NCBI RefSeq assembly: GCF_001570945.1
Contig: NZ_BCSQ01000027.1
Span: 1-45,690 of the forward strand
Direction of reading: 5' to 3'
DNA length: 45,690 nucleotides
Source: Janibacter anophelis NBRC 107843
Lineage (GTDB): Bacteria > Actinomycetota > Actinomycetes > Actinomycetales > Dermatophilaceae
The notes under the pieces were generated by a model that saw nothing but the letters and a program-made list of their open reading frames with translations, ran no database searches and was not told the DNA's origin. Below, piece by piece: positions 15,973-23,371 of this stretch. Position 1 is the first letter of the stretch, and each line of letters opens with the position of its first letter. Made by a program: the position numbers and the translations under genes.

Positions 15973-16943
15973 ATCTGCTCCTCGGCCCCCAGCGCGGCGG
16001 CTCCGATGAGGCCGGCGTCGGGACCGAAGCGGGCGGCGACGATCGTCGCGGCCGGGCGGTAGCCGCGGCCGGTGAGCTGTCGGGCGAAGGTGTCGCGGGC
16101 CGGGCCGAGGAGGAGGTCACCCGCGGCGCTCACGCCGCCGCCGATGACGAAGACCTCCGGGTCGAGGGCAGCAGCGAGGTTGGCGATGCCCACGCCCAGC
16201 CAGTGCCCGATCTCGGCGAGCAGCTCGGTGGCGGTGGCGTCGCCCTGCCGCGCGGCCTCGGTGATCATCGGGCCGGTGAGGGAGGCGGGGTCTCCCCCGA
16301 CGTGCGCGAGCAGGTCGGTCGCCATCGGCGAGTTGGCCATCGCCAGTCCGCGGGCCTCGCGCACGAGCGCGTTGCCGGAGGAGTACTGCTCCCAGCACCC
16401 GCGGTTGCCGCACTCGCAGCGCTGCCCACCGGGCACGACCTGCATGTGGCCGAACTCGCCGGCGATGCCGTAACGCCCGCGCACGAGCTGGTTGCCGACG
16501 AGGATGGCGCCCCCGATGCCCGTGCCGAGGGTGATCATCACGGCGTGGCTGGCGCCGCGCGCGGCGCCGAAGCGGTGCTCCGCCCACAGCGCGGCGTTGG
16601 CGTCGTTGTCGATCGAGATCGGCAGGTCGACGCGCTTGCCGAGGGCCTCGCGCAGGGGCTCGTTGCGCCAGGACAGGTGCGGGGCGAAGACGACGGTGGA
16701 GCGGTCCGCGGCGACGAAGCCGGCGGCACCGACCCCGACGGTCGCGGGTCGTTCGACACCGGCGTCACGGGCGAGGACGAGCAGCTCCTCGATGACGGCG
16801 ACGATGGTGTCCTCGACGACCCGGGGCGCGTTGGACCGGTCCGGGGTGTCGCAGCGGGTGCGCACGAGGATGCGTCCGTCCTCGTCGAGCACGCCTCCCG
16901 AGACCTTGGTGCCGCCGATGTCGATGCCGATGCTCGTGCTCAT
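15969..16943 (-). CDS. ROK-family glucokinase (paralogue 1)
   Basis: A 324-residue sugar kinase, most likely phosphorylating glucose at C6. The N-terminal phosphate-binding motif is IGIDIGGTKVSGG. The ROK signature region reads GTGIGGAILVGNQLVRGRYG then GEFGHMQV. The zinc-binding motif CECGNRGCWE has all three cysteines. ATG 16943 overlaps the preceding ROK gene stop by 4 bases; a longer upstream frame is rejected because it overlaps that gene entirely. It most resembles actinobacterial GlkA, and Streptomyces glkA sits in the same neighbourhood with aroG and macRS. Two adjacent ROK genes here imply tandem duplication or split substrate roles. Confidence 0.92.
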   Translation of the reverse strand: MSTSIGIDIGGTKVSGGVLDEDGRILVRTRCDTPDRSNAPRVVEDTIVAVIEELLVLARDAGVERPATVGVGAAGFVAADRSTVVFAPHLSWRNEPLREALGKRVDLPISIDNDANAALWAEHRFGAARGASHAVMITLGTGIGGAILVGNQLVRGRYGIAGEFGHMQVVPGGQRCECGNRGCWEQYSSGNALVREARGLAMANSPMATDLLAHVGGDPASLTGPMITEAARQGDATATELLAEIGHWLGVGIANLAAALDPEVFVIGGGVSAAGDLLLGPARDTFARQLTGRGYRPAATIVAARFGPDAGLIGAAALGAEEQM

Positions 16944-17911
16944 GCTCCGCCCTCCCGGGCCAGGGTGGCGGCGCCGACGATCCCTGCGTCGTTGCCGAGG
17001 GTGGCGCGGACGATCTCGGGCGAAGGGCGGTGCCCCCGGCCGATGAGCCGCTTGGCGAAGGCGGCCCGGGTGGGCTCGACGAGCAGGTCGCCGGCGGCGG
17101 CGACGCCACCACCGATGGCGATCCGGCCCGGGTCGAGGACGGCGCACACGGAGGCGATGCCGTGGCCCAGATGCGTGCCGAGCTCCTCGAGGAGCTCGAC
17201 GGCGGCCCCGTCACCCTCCTGGGCCAGCTCGGTGACGTCCTGACCGCTCAGGCGGTCGGCGTCGCCGCCGCAGCGGGCGCGCAGTGCCTCGCCGAGGGGC
17301 GAGGCGGACTCCACGAGCTCGCGGGCGTTGCGCACGAGGGCGGTGCCGGAGGCGAAGACCTCGAGGCAGCCGAAGTTGCCGCAGCCGCAGCGCGGACCGC
17401 TCGGGTCGAGGACGATGTGGCCGATCTCGCCCCCGATGCCGAAGGCACCGCGCACGAGTCGGTCGTCGTTGATGCAGCCGCCACCCACGCCGGTCCCGAC
17501 GGTCACGAGCAGCATGTCGTCGCAGTCACTGCCGGCGCCGAAGCGATACTCGCCCCAGGCGGCGGCATTGGCGTCGTTCTCGATGAGGACGTCTCGACCG
17601 ACGCGCTCGGTGACCGCGGCTGCCAGGTCCAGGTCGCGCCACGGGAGGTTGGGTGCGAACCACACGTGGCCGGCGCGGGCGTCGAGGAAGGCGGCGCAGG
17701 CGATGCCCACGCCCGCGACCTCGTCGCCGGCGGCGTCCTCGAGGGTGGTGACGAGGCGCGCGGTGGCCTCGATGATCGCGTCGGTGTCGTCCGCCGGGGT
17801 CTCCACCCGCTCGCGGTGGGTGATCCGTCCCTCGGCGTCGACGAGGGCACCGGCGATCTTGGTGCCGCCGATGTCGATGCCGATCGCCGGACCGTCGTGC
17901 TGCTGTCCCAT
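16940..17911 (-). CDS. ROK-family sugar kinase (paralogue 2)
   Basis: A 323-residue ROK kinase closely related to the next gene. The phosphate-binding motif is IGIDIGGTKIAGA, with GTGVGGGCINDDRLVRGAFG and GEIGHIVL as the ROK signature. The zinc motif CGCGNFGCLE is intact. The substrate-binding region differs clearly from paralogue 1 (WFAPNLPWRD against VFAPHLSWRN), so different sugars or kinetics are possible. The start ATG overlaps the previous stop by one base (TGATG) and the stop overlaps paralogue 1. Both are complete and look functional. Which of the two is the main glucokinase is not decidable from sequence alone. Confidence 0.9.
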   Translation of the reverse strand: MGQQHDGPAIGIDIGGTKIAGALVDAEGRITHRERVETPADDTDAIIEATARLVTTLEDAAGDEVAGVGIACAAFLDARAGHVWFAPNLPWRDLDLAAAVTERVGRDVLIENDANAAAWGEYRFGAGSDCDDMLLVTVGTGVGGGCINDDRLVRGAFGIGGEIGHIVLDPSGPRCGCGNFGCLEVFASGTALVRNARELVESASPLGEALRARCGGDADRLSGQDVTELAQEGDGAAVELLEELGTHLGHGIASVCAVLDPGRIAIGGGVAAAGDLLVEPTRAAFAKRLIGRGHRPSPEIVRATLGNDAGIVGAATLAREGGA

Positions 17912-18237
17912 CAGGCCTCGCTCGCGATGTCGGTGTCGGTGGCCGCTGCCGCGGCCTCGTCGTCGTGGATCCGGATGCGCTGACCGCGCTCGCGGTGCGG
18001 CACGTGCTCGCTCGGCTCGTCGAGCTCGACGCCCAGGGCGTCGGCGAGCGTCGTCGACGCGAAGGTCGCCCGGGTGAGTGCCTCGGCGAGGAGGCTGGCC
18101 CCGGTCATGGCGCGTCGGGTGGTGGCGGTGTCGACGCGTCGCAGGTCGTCGCCGAGGGTCTCGATGTCGACCTCGGACAGCACGCGCAGCAGCTGCACGA
18201 CGATGTCCTCGGGCCGGGGGTCGGTGTGCTCAGCCAC
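17911..18237 (-). CDS. Uncharacterised 108-residue operon protein
   Basis: A small acidic, mainly helical protein beginning MAEHTDPRPEDIVVQLLRVL, with an Ala-rich tail. No domain or motif is recognised. The GTG start (18237) lies inside the end of the ArsA-like gene (8-base overlap) and its TGA overlaps the ROK ATG by one base. This tight coupling on both sides supports a real gene. Its only visible context is the ArsA-like/ROK operon. Confidence 0.65.
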   Translation of the reverse strand: MAEHTDPRPEDIVVQLLRVLSEVDIETLGDDLRRVDTATTRRAMTGASLLAEALTRATFASTTLADALGVELDEPSEHVPHRERGQRIRIHDDEAAAAATDTDIASEA

Positions 18238-19141
18238 GGGGCCACACCGCCGGGTCGGGCGTCATCGTCAGGGTGAGCACCCCACCGGCGATCCCGGCGC
18301 GCTCGACCTCGCAGCGTCGCAGGACCGAAGGGAGCAGCACCCGCCGCGTCCGCCCCGCGCACCCGAGGACGATCTCGTCGTCGTGGCGCACGAGCTCGAG
18401 GTCGGCGGCACGCACTCCGGGCACGTCGATGCGCAGCAGCCACTGCTCACCCGTGCGCTCCACGCGCGGCCCGGACTCCGGTGCCGGTGACGGCAGGTGC
18501 TCCACCCCGGAGCCCCCGACCGGGTGCACCGCGGTGAGGGTGCGGCCCATGAGGGCGAGCAGCACCTCGGCGTCGGCCCGGCGCGCCGCACCGACGGGCC
18601 CGGCCGGGGCCGCGAGGTGGATGCTCGTCATGGTCGGGTCGGCGAGGGCGCGGTCGAGGTCCTCGAGCAGCTCGGCACCCTCACGCAGGGCGGTGAGCAC
18701 CGGCTGCTCGGGCGCGGGCAGGGCGCCGATGCCCTCGGGGGCCACGAGCACCTCCCAGCGGGCCACGACGGGGACGAAGGCGGCGAAGGCGCGGGCCACC
18801 CGCTGCGGGACGTCGAGGAGCCGGGCGACCTCGAGGTCGACGTCGACGACGAGCTCGTGGCCGTCGGCACGTGCCCGGGCCAGGGCGCGGGCGAGGTGCA
18901 GCAGGTCGGGCAGGTCCCGGGGCAGGATGGTGGCGATGAGGTCGGCCACGACGGGGGCGGGGAGGTCGAGGGCTGCGAGGATCCGGTCGAGCTGTGACTC
19001 GATCGCGACGACGACGGGGTCGGCCGGTGCCGCGCGGTGCGGGGGACGCACGACGGGGGTGCCGGGACCCAGCGCGGCCACCACGCGGGCGGTGACGGCA
19101 TCGCTGTGGTCGCCTCCGCCGACGACGAGGTGCGCTCCCAC
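18230..19141 (-). CDS. ArsA/Get3-like protein without a P-loop, with ArsA_HSP20-like C-terminus
   Basis: A 303-residue protein. The last 75 residues (from about GEQWLLRIDVPGVRAADLEL to VLTLTMTPDP) resemble the ArsA_HSP20 domain that ends many actinobacterial ArsA-family ATPases. The rest resembles the helical ArsA body (LPDLLHLARALARARADG, ELVVDVDLEVARLLDVP). The expected N-terminal deviant Walker A (GKGGVGKT) is absent: the protein begins VGAHLVVGGGDHSD. It may therefore not hydrolyse ATP. The start is GTG 19141, 5 bases after the SRPBCC stop. It occupies the place of Rv2184c, the ArsA-like gene of the Mycobacterium order. The alternative is an unrelated Rossmann-like protein with an HSP20-like tail. 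Confidence 0.65.
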   Translation of the reverse strand: MGAHLVVGGGDHSDAVTARVVAALGPGTPVVRPPHRAAPADPVVVAIESQLDRILAALDLPAPVVADLIATILPRDLPDLLHLARALARARADGHELVVDVDLEVARLLDVPQRVARAFAAFVPVVARWEVLVAPEGIGALPAPEQPVLTALREGAELLEDLDRALADPTMTSIHLAAPAGPVGAARRADAEVLLALMGRTLTAVHPVGGSGVEHLPSPAPESGPRVERTGEQWLLRIDVPGVRAADLELVRHDDEIVLGCAGRTRRVLLPSVLRRCEVERAGIAGGVLTLTMTPDPAVWPRG

Positions 19142-19146
19142 GGTCC

Positions 19147-19590
19147 TCAGGCTTCGGCGTGCTTCTTGAGGTCGCGCAGCGCCGTGTCGACGATGACCTT
19201 CTCGGCCTTGCGCTTGAGCATGCCGAGCATCGGCACCTTGACGTCGACGGTCAGCTCGTACGTCACCTCGGTGCCCTCCCCCGCGGCCACGAGCGTGTAG
19301 GAGCCGTCCATCGCCTTGAGCATCGTGGCGCTGACGAGCGTCCACGAGGCGACCCCGACACCGTCCTCGTCGACGTCCCACGCGTAGTCGAGGGTGTAGG
19401 TGTCCTTGATCGCGCCGGCATCGAGGGTGAAGACTGCCTGGTCGGGCCAGCCGTCGCCGTCCTCGGAGAGGATCTCGACCTGCTTGATCTCCTTGGCCCA
19501 CTCCGGGTAGGCCTCTAGGTCGGCGATGATGTCGAGCACCTCGCCGGGCGAGGCGTCCACGACGATGCTGGAGCGGGTGCTGTCGGCCAT
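19147..19590 (-). CDS. SRPBCC (START-like) family protein
   Basis: A 147-residue protein of the polyketide-cyclase/SRPBCC fold. It shows the typical pattern SSIVVDASPGEVLDIIADLEAYPEWAKEIK, central beta strands (TLDYAWDVDEDGVGVASWTL) and a C-terminal helix (LKRKAEKVIVDTALRDLKKH). Such proteins bind hydrophobic ligands in a helix-grip cavity, but the ligand is unknown. ATG 19590 gives the family's usual N-terminus. It lies 10 bases from the upstream SRPBCC gene and 5 bases from the ArsA-like gene. It corresponds to Rv2185c (TB16.3) in the Mycobacterium order. Confidence 0.85.
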   Translation of the reverse strand: MADSTRSSIVVDASPGEVLDIIADLEAYPEWAKEIKQVEILSEDGDGWPDQAVFTLDAGAIKDTYTLDYAWDVDEDGVGVASWTLVSATMLKAMDGSYTLVAAGEGTEVTYELTVDVKVPMLGMLKRKAEKVIVDTALRDLKKHAEA

Positions 19591-19600
19591 GCCCGGGAGA

Positions 19601-19960
19601 CTATCGCGAACGACCCTCGAGACGATCCTTGATCTCGTTCAGCCCCTGCTTCCAGCGCCGACGGTGCTCCCGGGCCCAGCGCTGCGGCGCCCGCGGACCG
19701 GTGCCGTGGACGAAGTGGTGGACGATCGTGCCGCCTCCCGACGGCTCCAACCAGATCTCCATCCGCCCTTCGACCTGCCCCGTGCAGCGCCAGCGGACCC
19801 CCTTCGCCCCACGGTCCTGCACGACCTCCCGCTCCAGGCCGGGCCACAGCCCCTCGAGCAGCCCGGGCGCGTCGAGCGCCTCGCGCACGACCTGGGGGGC
19901 CGCACGCACATATGTCTCGTCGACGACGTCGACGACGGCACGGGGGCAGCGCAGGAGCAC
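19601..19960 (-). CDS. Second SRPBCC-like protein
   Basis: A protein of about 119 residues starting at GTG 19960 (VLLRCPRAVVDVV), chosen because GAGAGG lies just upstream. An earlier GTG at 20011 is possible, but a TACTCT -10-like element sits within that extension. The pattern VDETYVRAAPQVVREALDAP, then WPGLEREVVQDRGAKGVRW, then a C-terminal helix (APQRWAREHRRRWKQGLNEI) fits a polyketide-cyclase/SRPBCC fold, more diverged than its neighbour. First gene of the seven-gene minus-strand operon and divergent from fadD. Confidence 0.72.
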   Translation of the reverse strand: MLLRCPRAVVDVVDETYVRAAPQVVREALDAPGLLEGLWPGLEREVVQDRGAKGVRWRCTGQVEGRMEIWLEPSGGGTIVHHFVHGTGPRAPQRWAREHRRRWKQGLNEIKDRLEGRSR

Positions 19961-20052
19961 GGTGGGCCTCTCGGTCGGGGCGGCGCGGATCAGGGGCAAG
20001 AGTATGGCCACGGTCACGGAGCGACTCCGAAATCGTCGGCCACGACCACGGG

Positions 20053-20058
20053 TACTCT
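20053..20058 (+). promoter_or_regulatory. Probable -10 of the acyl-CoA ligase gene
   Basis: TACTCT fits TANNNT and lies about 50 bases upstream of the GTG at 20109, leaving room for the AAGGAG ribosome-binding site. Confidence 0.45.
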
Positions 20059-20108
20059 CGTCGCGAGCCAGCGTCCGGTCTGCTGGCACGGCGAACGAAG
20101 GAGATCCC

Positions 20109-21899
20109 GTGAACGACAGCGTCATGCCTCGACTTTTCGAGGGCGACCCCTCCGACTCCCTGGCCGACCTGCCAGGGCGCAATGCGGAGAAGAACCCCCA
20201 ACGGGTGGCCTTCACGGTCAAGGAGGCCGGCGCCTGGCGGGACGTCACCGCGGCCCAGTTCAACCACGACGTGCGCGCCCTCGCCAAGGGCCTGATCGCC
20301 CAGGGCCTGCAGGCCGGCGACCGGCTGGCGATCATGGCCCGCACCCGGTACGAGTGGACCCTGCTCGACTTCGCCACCTGGGCGGCCGGCGGCGTGCCCG
20401 TCCCGATCTACGAGACCAGCTCGGCCGAGCAGGTGGAGTGGATCGTCAAGGACTCCGCTACCCGATTCCTCGTCGTCGAGACCACTCGCCACGAGGCCGT
20501 CGCCGAGGAGGCGCGCGGCAACCTCAGCGGTCTCGAGCAGATCCTCGTCATCGACAACGGTGACCTCGACACGCTCACCGCCGGCGGCTCGCAGGTCGGC
20601 GACGAGCAGCTCGACGAGCGCATCGCCTCCCAGGAGCGCAGCTCGCTCGCCACGATCATCTACACCTCGGGCACGACCGGTCGCCCCAAGGGCTGCGAGC
20701 TCACCCACGACAACTTCCTCGGTCTGGCGGAAAACGCGACGGCCAAGCTCGGCGACGTCGTCCAGCGTGAGGACGCATCGACGCTGCTCTTCCTCCCGCT
20801 CGCGCACGTCTTCGCCCGCTTCATCGAGGTGCTCGCGGTCAGCGCCGAGGCGCGCATGGGCCACAGCGCCGACATCGCCAACATCCTCGACGACTTCCAG
20901 TCGTTCAAGCCGACCTTCATCCTCGCGGTGCCCCGCGTCTTCGAGAAGATCTTCAACAAGGCCAACGAGACGGCGACAGCCGACGGCAAGGGCAAGATTT
21001 TCGCCAAGGCCGCCGAGACCGCCATCGCGTGGTCCGAGGGCAAGGACTCCGGCTCGATCCCGCTCAAGGTCAAGGTCCAGCACGCCGTCTTCGACAAGCT
21101 CGTCTACAGCAAGCTGCGGGCCAAGATGGGCAACCAGGTCGAGTACGCGGTCTCCGGCGGCGCGCCGCTGGGCACCCGTCTGGGTCACTTCTTCCGCGGC
21201 ATCGGCGTGACGATCCTCGAGGGCTACGGCCTGACCGAGACCACCGCGCCCGCGACGGTCAACCTCCCCGACAAGGTGAAGATCGGCACCGTCGGCCCCG
21301 CCCTCCCCGGCGTGTCCCTGCGCATCGCCGACGACGGCGAGGTCCTCATCAAGGGGATCAACGTCCTGCGCGGCTACCACGACAACGAGCAGGCCACCCT
21401 CGACGCGCTGCAGGACGGCTGGTTCCGCACCGGTGACCTGGGCGAGCTCGACGAGGACGGCTACCTGAAGATCACCGGCCGCAAGAAGGAGATCCTCGTG
21501 ACGGCCGGCGGCAAGAACGTCGCCCCCGGTGTCCTGGAGGACCGGCTGCGCGCGCACCCGCTGATCAGCCAGTGCCTCGTCGTCGGCGACGGCAAGCCCT
21601 TCATCGCCGCGCTCGTCACCCTCGACGAGGAGATGCTGCCGGGCTGGGCGGCCAACAACGGCCTCGGCTCCCTGACCGTGGAGCAGGCCCGGACCAACGA
21701 GACCGTCCTCACCGAGATCCAGGGCGCGGTCGACGAGGCCAACAAGGCGGTCTCCAAGGCGGAGTCGATCCGCAAGTTCTCCGTCCTCGCGGAGGACTTC
21801 ACCGAGGACAACGGCACGCTCACCCCGTCGATGAAGCTCAAGCGCAATGTCATCATGCGCGACTTCGAGGACGAGGTGGAGGGCCTCTACGGCAGCTGA
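20109..21899 (+). CDS. fadD15: Long-chain fatty-acid-CoA ligase (FadD15-like)
   Basis: A 596-residue AMP-forming acyl-CoA synthetase that activates fatty acids to acyl-AMP and then acyl-CoA. Motif A, IIYTSGTTGRPKGCELTHDN, is near residue 182. GYGLTETTAPATVN is near 370, the hinge/adenylate motif WFRTGDLGELDEDGYLKITG near 440 and GRKKEILVTAGGKNVAP near 457. The conserved catalytic lysine is in TPSMKLKRN near the C-terminus. The start is GTG 20109 (VNDSVMPRLFEGD) with AAGGAG at good spacing; an upstream in-frame extension is rejected. Place and sequence match Rv2187/fadD15. It is divergent from the SRPBCC operon. Confidence 0.95.
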   Translation: MNDSVMPRLFEGDPSDSLADLPGRNAEKNPQRVAFTVKEAGAWRDVTAAQFNHDVRALAKGLIAQGLQAGDRLAIMARTRYEWTLLDFATWAAGGVPVPIYETSSAEQVEWIVKDSATRFLVVETTRHEAVAEEARGNLSGLEQILVIDNGDLDTLTAGGSQVGDEQLDERIASQERSSLATIIYTSGTTGRPKGCELTHDNFLGLAENATAKLGDVVQREDASTLLFLPLAHVFARFIEVLAVSAEARMGHSADIANILDDFQSFKPTFILAVPRVFEKIFNKANETATADGKGKIFAKAAETAIAWSEGKDSGSIPLKVKVQHAVFDKLVYSKLRAKMGNQVEYAVSGGAPLGTRLGHFFRGIGVTILEGYGLTETTAPATVNLPDKVKIGTVGPALPGVSLRIADDGEVLIKGINVLRGYHDNEQATLDALQDGWFRTGDLGELDEDGYLKITGRKKEILVTAGGKNVAPGVLEDRLRAHPLISQCLVVGDGKPFIAALVTLDEEMLPGWAANNGLGSLTVEQARTNETVLTEIQGAVDEANKAVSKAESIRKFSVLAEDFTEDNGTLTPSMKLKRNVIMRDFEDEVEGLYGS

Positions 21900-21922
21900 C
21901 CACCGGCCAGCCGGCGCGCGGG

Positions 21923-22207
21923 TCAGACCGCGTGCCGGCGCAGGTCCTCGTAGTCCGAACGAGGCTCGTGCACCGCACGGGCCTCGTTCGCCGTCTGCGC
22001 ACTCACCAGGCCTGCGGCGATGAGCCGGGAGATCACCTCCCGCTCGCGGCGGTCGAGCGGCAGCTGCGGTGGCAGGTCGGGGTCGGCGAGCATGGTGGGC
22101 GACTCCAGCGCGGTCACCATGCAGTCGGCACAGCCGACGTGCTGGACCGGGCAGGTGCCGCAGTCGATCGTCAGGGGCGCTGCGGGTCGACGGGTCATGT
22201 CCGTCAC
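21923..22207 (-). CDS. Small four-cysteine protein
   Basis: A 94-residue protein with IDCGTCPVQHVGCADCMVTA, that is C-x2-C-x5-C-x2-C within residues 16-28. This could bind zinc or an iron-sulfur cluster. The second half is helical (LDRREREVISRLIAAGLVSA). I do not recognise a named family. ATG 22207 is used, with an alternative ATG three codons later. It lies between the convergent fadD (23 bases away) and the next minus-strand gene, and stands alone in its promoter region. Confidence 0.72.
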   Translation of the reverse strand: MTDMTRRPAAPLTIDCGTCPVQHVGCADCMVTALESPTMLADPDLPPQLPLDRREREVISRLIAAGLVSAQTANEARAVHEPRSDYEDLRRHAV

Positions 22208-22274
22208 CTCCTCGTCGTCACCGGGTCCGTCCCGGCACCGACAACGCTAGGAGCCACCCCCGACAGCCCTCCCG

Positions 22275-23297
22275 TCAGCACATGCTCAGGTGCCGTCCGT
22301 GCCCGTGCGTCCACCCCAGGCCGCGCCCGTCGAGGCCCAGGCAGAAGTCCGCGGACGAGACCGGCGGGCAGCCCGCTCCAGCGGTGACCGACGGCAGCAC
22401 GCCGGCACCCTCGTTGCTCACCCAGTGCGCCGCTCCCCCGTCGGCGCGCACCCGCTCGAGGGCCGAGGTGACGACCTGCGGCCAGCGGGTGCGGCCCCCT
22501 TCGTCGAGGTAGGCGATGACCGCGGAGTGGAGGACGACGACCGTCGCGCCGGGCGCGGCCTCCCGGGCCCGGTCCACCGCCGCGTCCAGACCGGTGAGCA
22601 GGTCCCCCCGCTCGAGAACGACCGGCTCCTCGGCGACCCGGGCGATGGCCGCGGCGAGCCGCGCACGACGGTCCTCGTGCTCGGGCCACACGAGCGTCTC
22701 GAGCCAGTCGGCGGTGTCGGGGTCCGACGGGTCGAGCGGGTTGAGGTCGATGCCACCGCGGTGGACGACCTGCGGGAGCGAAGGGGGGATCCGCACCGGC
22801 CCTCGCACGGTGCAGTCGAGCAGGACCGGTGACGGGCCGTCCTGCGGGTCGAGTCGCGCGACCTCCTCACCGCTCCCATCGAGGTACCGGTAGGACCACC
22901 GGTCCGGGTGGAGACACAGCCCGGCGCTCGCACCGACCTCGACGAGCGCCAGCGGGCCCGGCAGCGACGCCAGGACCGGCAGCAGGGTCGCGCAGCGACC
23001 GACCTCGTTGGTCTGGGTGGCCTTGGACAGGACGGTCTCGCGCACCTGCGTCCAGCGCGTCGTGAGGACCTCGCGCAGCACCGGGTACGACGACGGGGTC
23101 CGTGCCCCGTGCCGCCGGGCCGCCGCGAAGACGTGGTTGGGCTGGCGCTTGCCCACCGGGAGGCCGGCAACGAGGTCGACGACCTCGCGGTCCGCGGCGA
23201 GGCCGCGCGCCCAGCTCTCGAACGTGACGGACTCCCCCTTCGCCTCGTGCTCGGCGAAGTGCTCGTAGAACCGCGCGACATCGGCCAGCTCGTCCAT
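22275..23297 (-). CDS. DUF2332 family protein
   Basis: A protein of about 340 residues. Recognisable features are an N-terminal FYEHFAEHEAKGESVTFESW, the central LVEVGASAGLCLHPDRWSYR (reminiscent of a methyltransferase-like glycine motif), GGIDLNPLDPSDPD and VVVLHSAVIAYL. These match DUF2332, whose activity is not established. The ATG at 23297 is preceded by GGGGA; another ATG at 23306 is possible. It diverges from the exonuclease/GIY-YIG gene across about 75 bases. It has no membrane segment or signal peptide. Confidence 0.75.
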   Translation of the reverse strand: MDELADVARFYEHFAEHEAKGESVTFESWARGLAADREVVDLVAGLPVGKRQPNHVFAAARRHGARTPSSYPVLREVLTTRWTQVRETVLSKATQTNEVGRCATLLPVLASLPGPLALVEVGASAGLCLHPDRWSYRYLDGSGEEVARLDPQDGPSPVLLDCTVRGPVRIPPSLPQVVHRGGIDLNPLDPSDPDTADWLETLVWPEHEDRRARLAAAIARVAEEPVVLERGDLLTGLDAAVDRAREAAPGATVVVLHSAVIAYLDEGGRTRWPQVVTSALERVRADGGAAHWVSNEGAGVLPSVTAGAGCPPVSSADFCLGLDGRGLGWTHGHGRHLSMC

Positions 23298-23358
23298 GGC
23301 CCGCATGTCCCCACACTGCCGCGGGCCCCGCCTCCCGGACGTTGTCGGTGGCCGCACC

Positions 23359-23364
23359 TACGGT
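23359..23364 (+). promoter_or_regulatory. Leaderless-type -10 of the DEDD/GIY-YIG gene
   Basis: TACGGT ends 7 bases before ATG 23372. Confidence 0.55.
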
Positions 23365-23371
23365 CGTCGCC

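Noticed and set aside
16944-17147. N-terminal extension of ROK paralogue 1 to 392 residues
   Set aside because: The extension is an Arg/Pro-rich shadow of the upstream ROK gene; the family N-terminus MSTSIGIDIGGTK begins at 16943.
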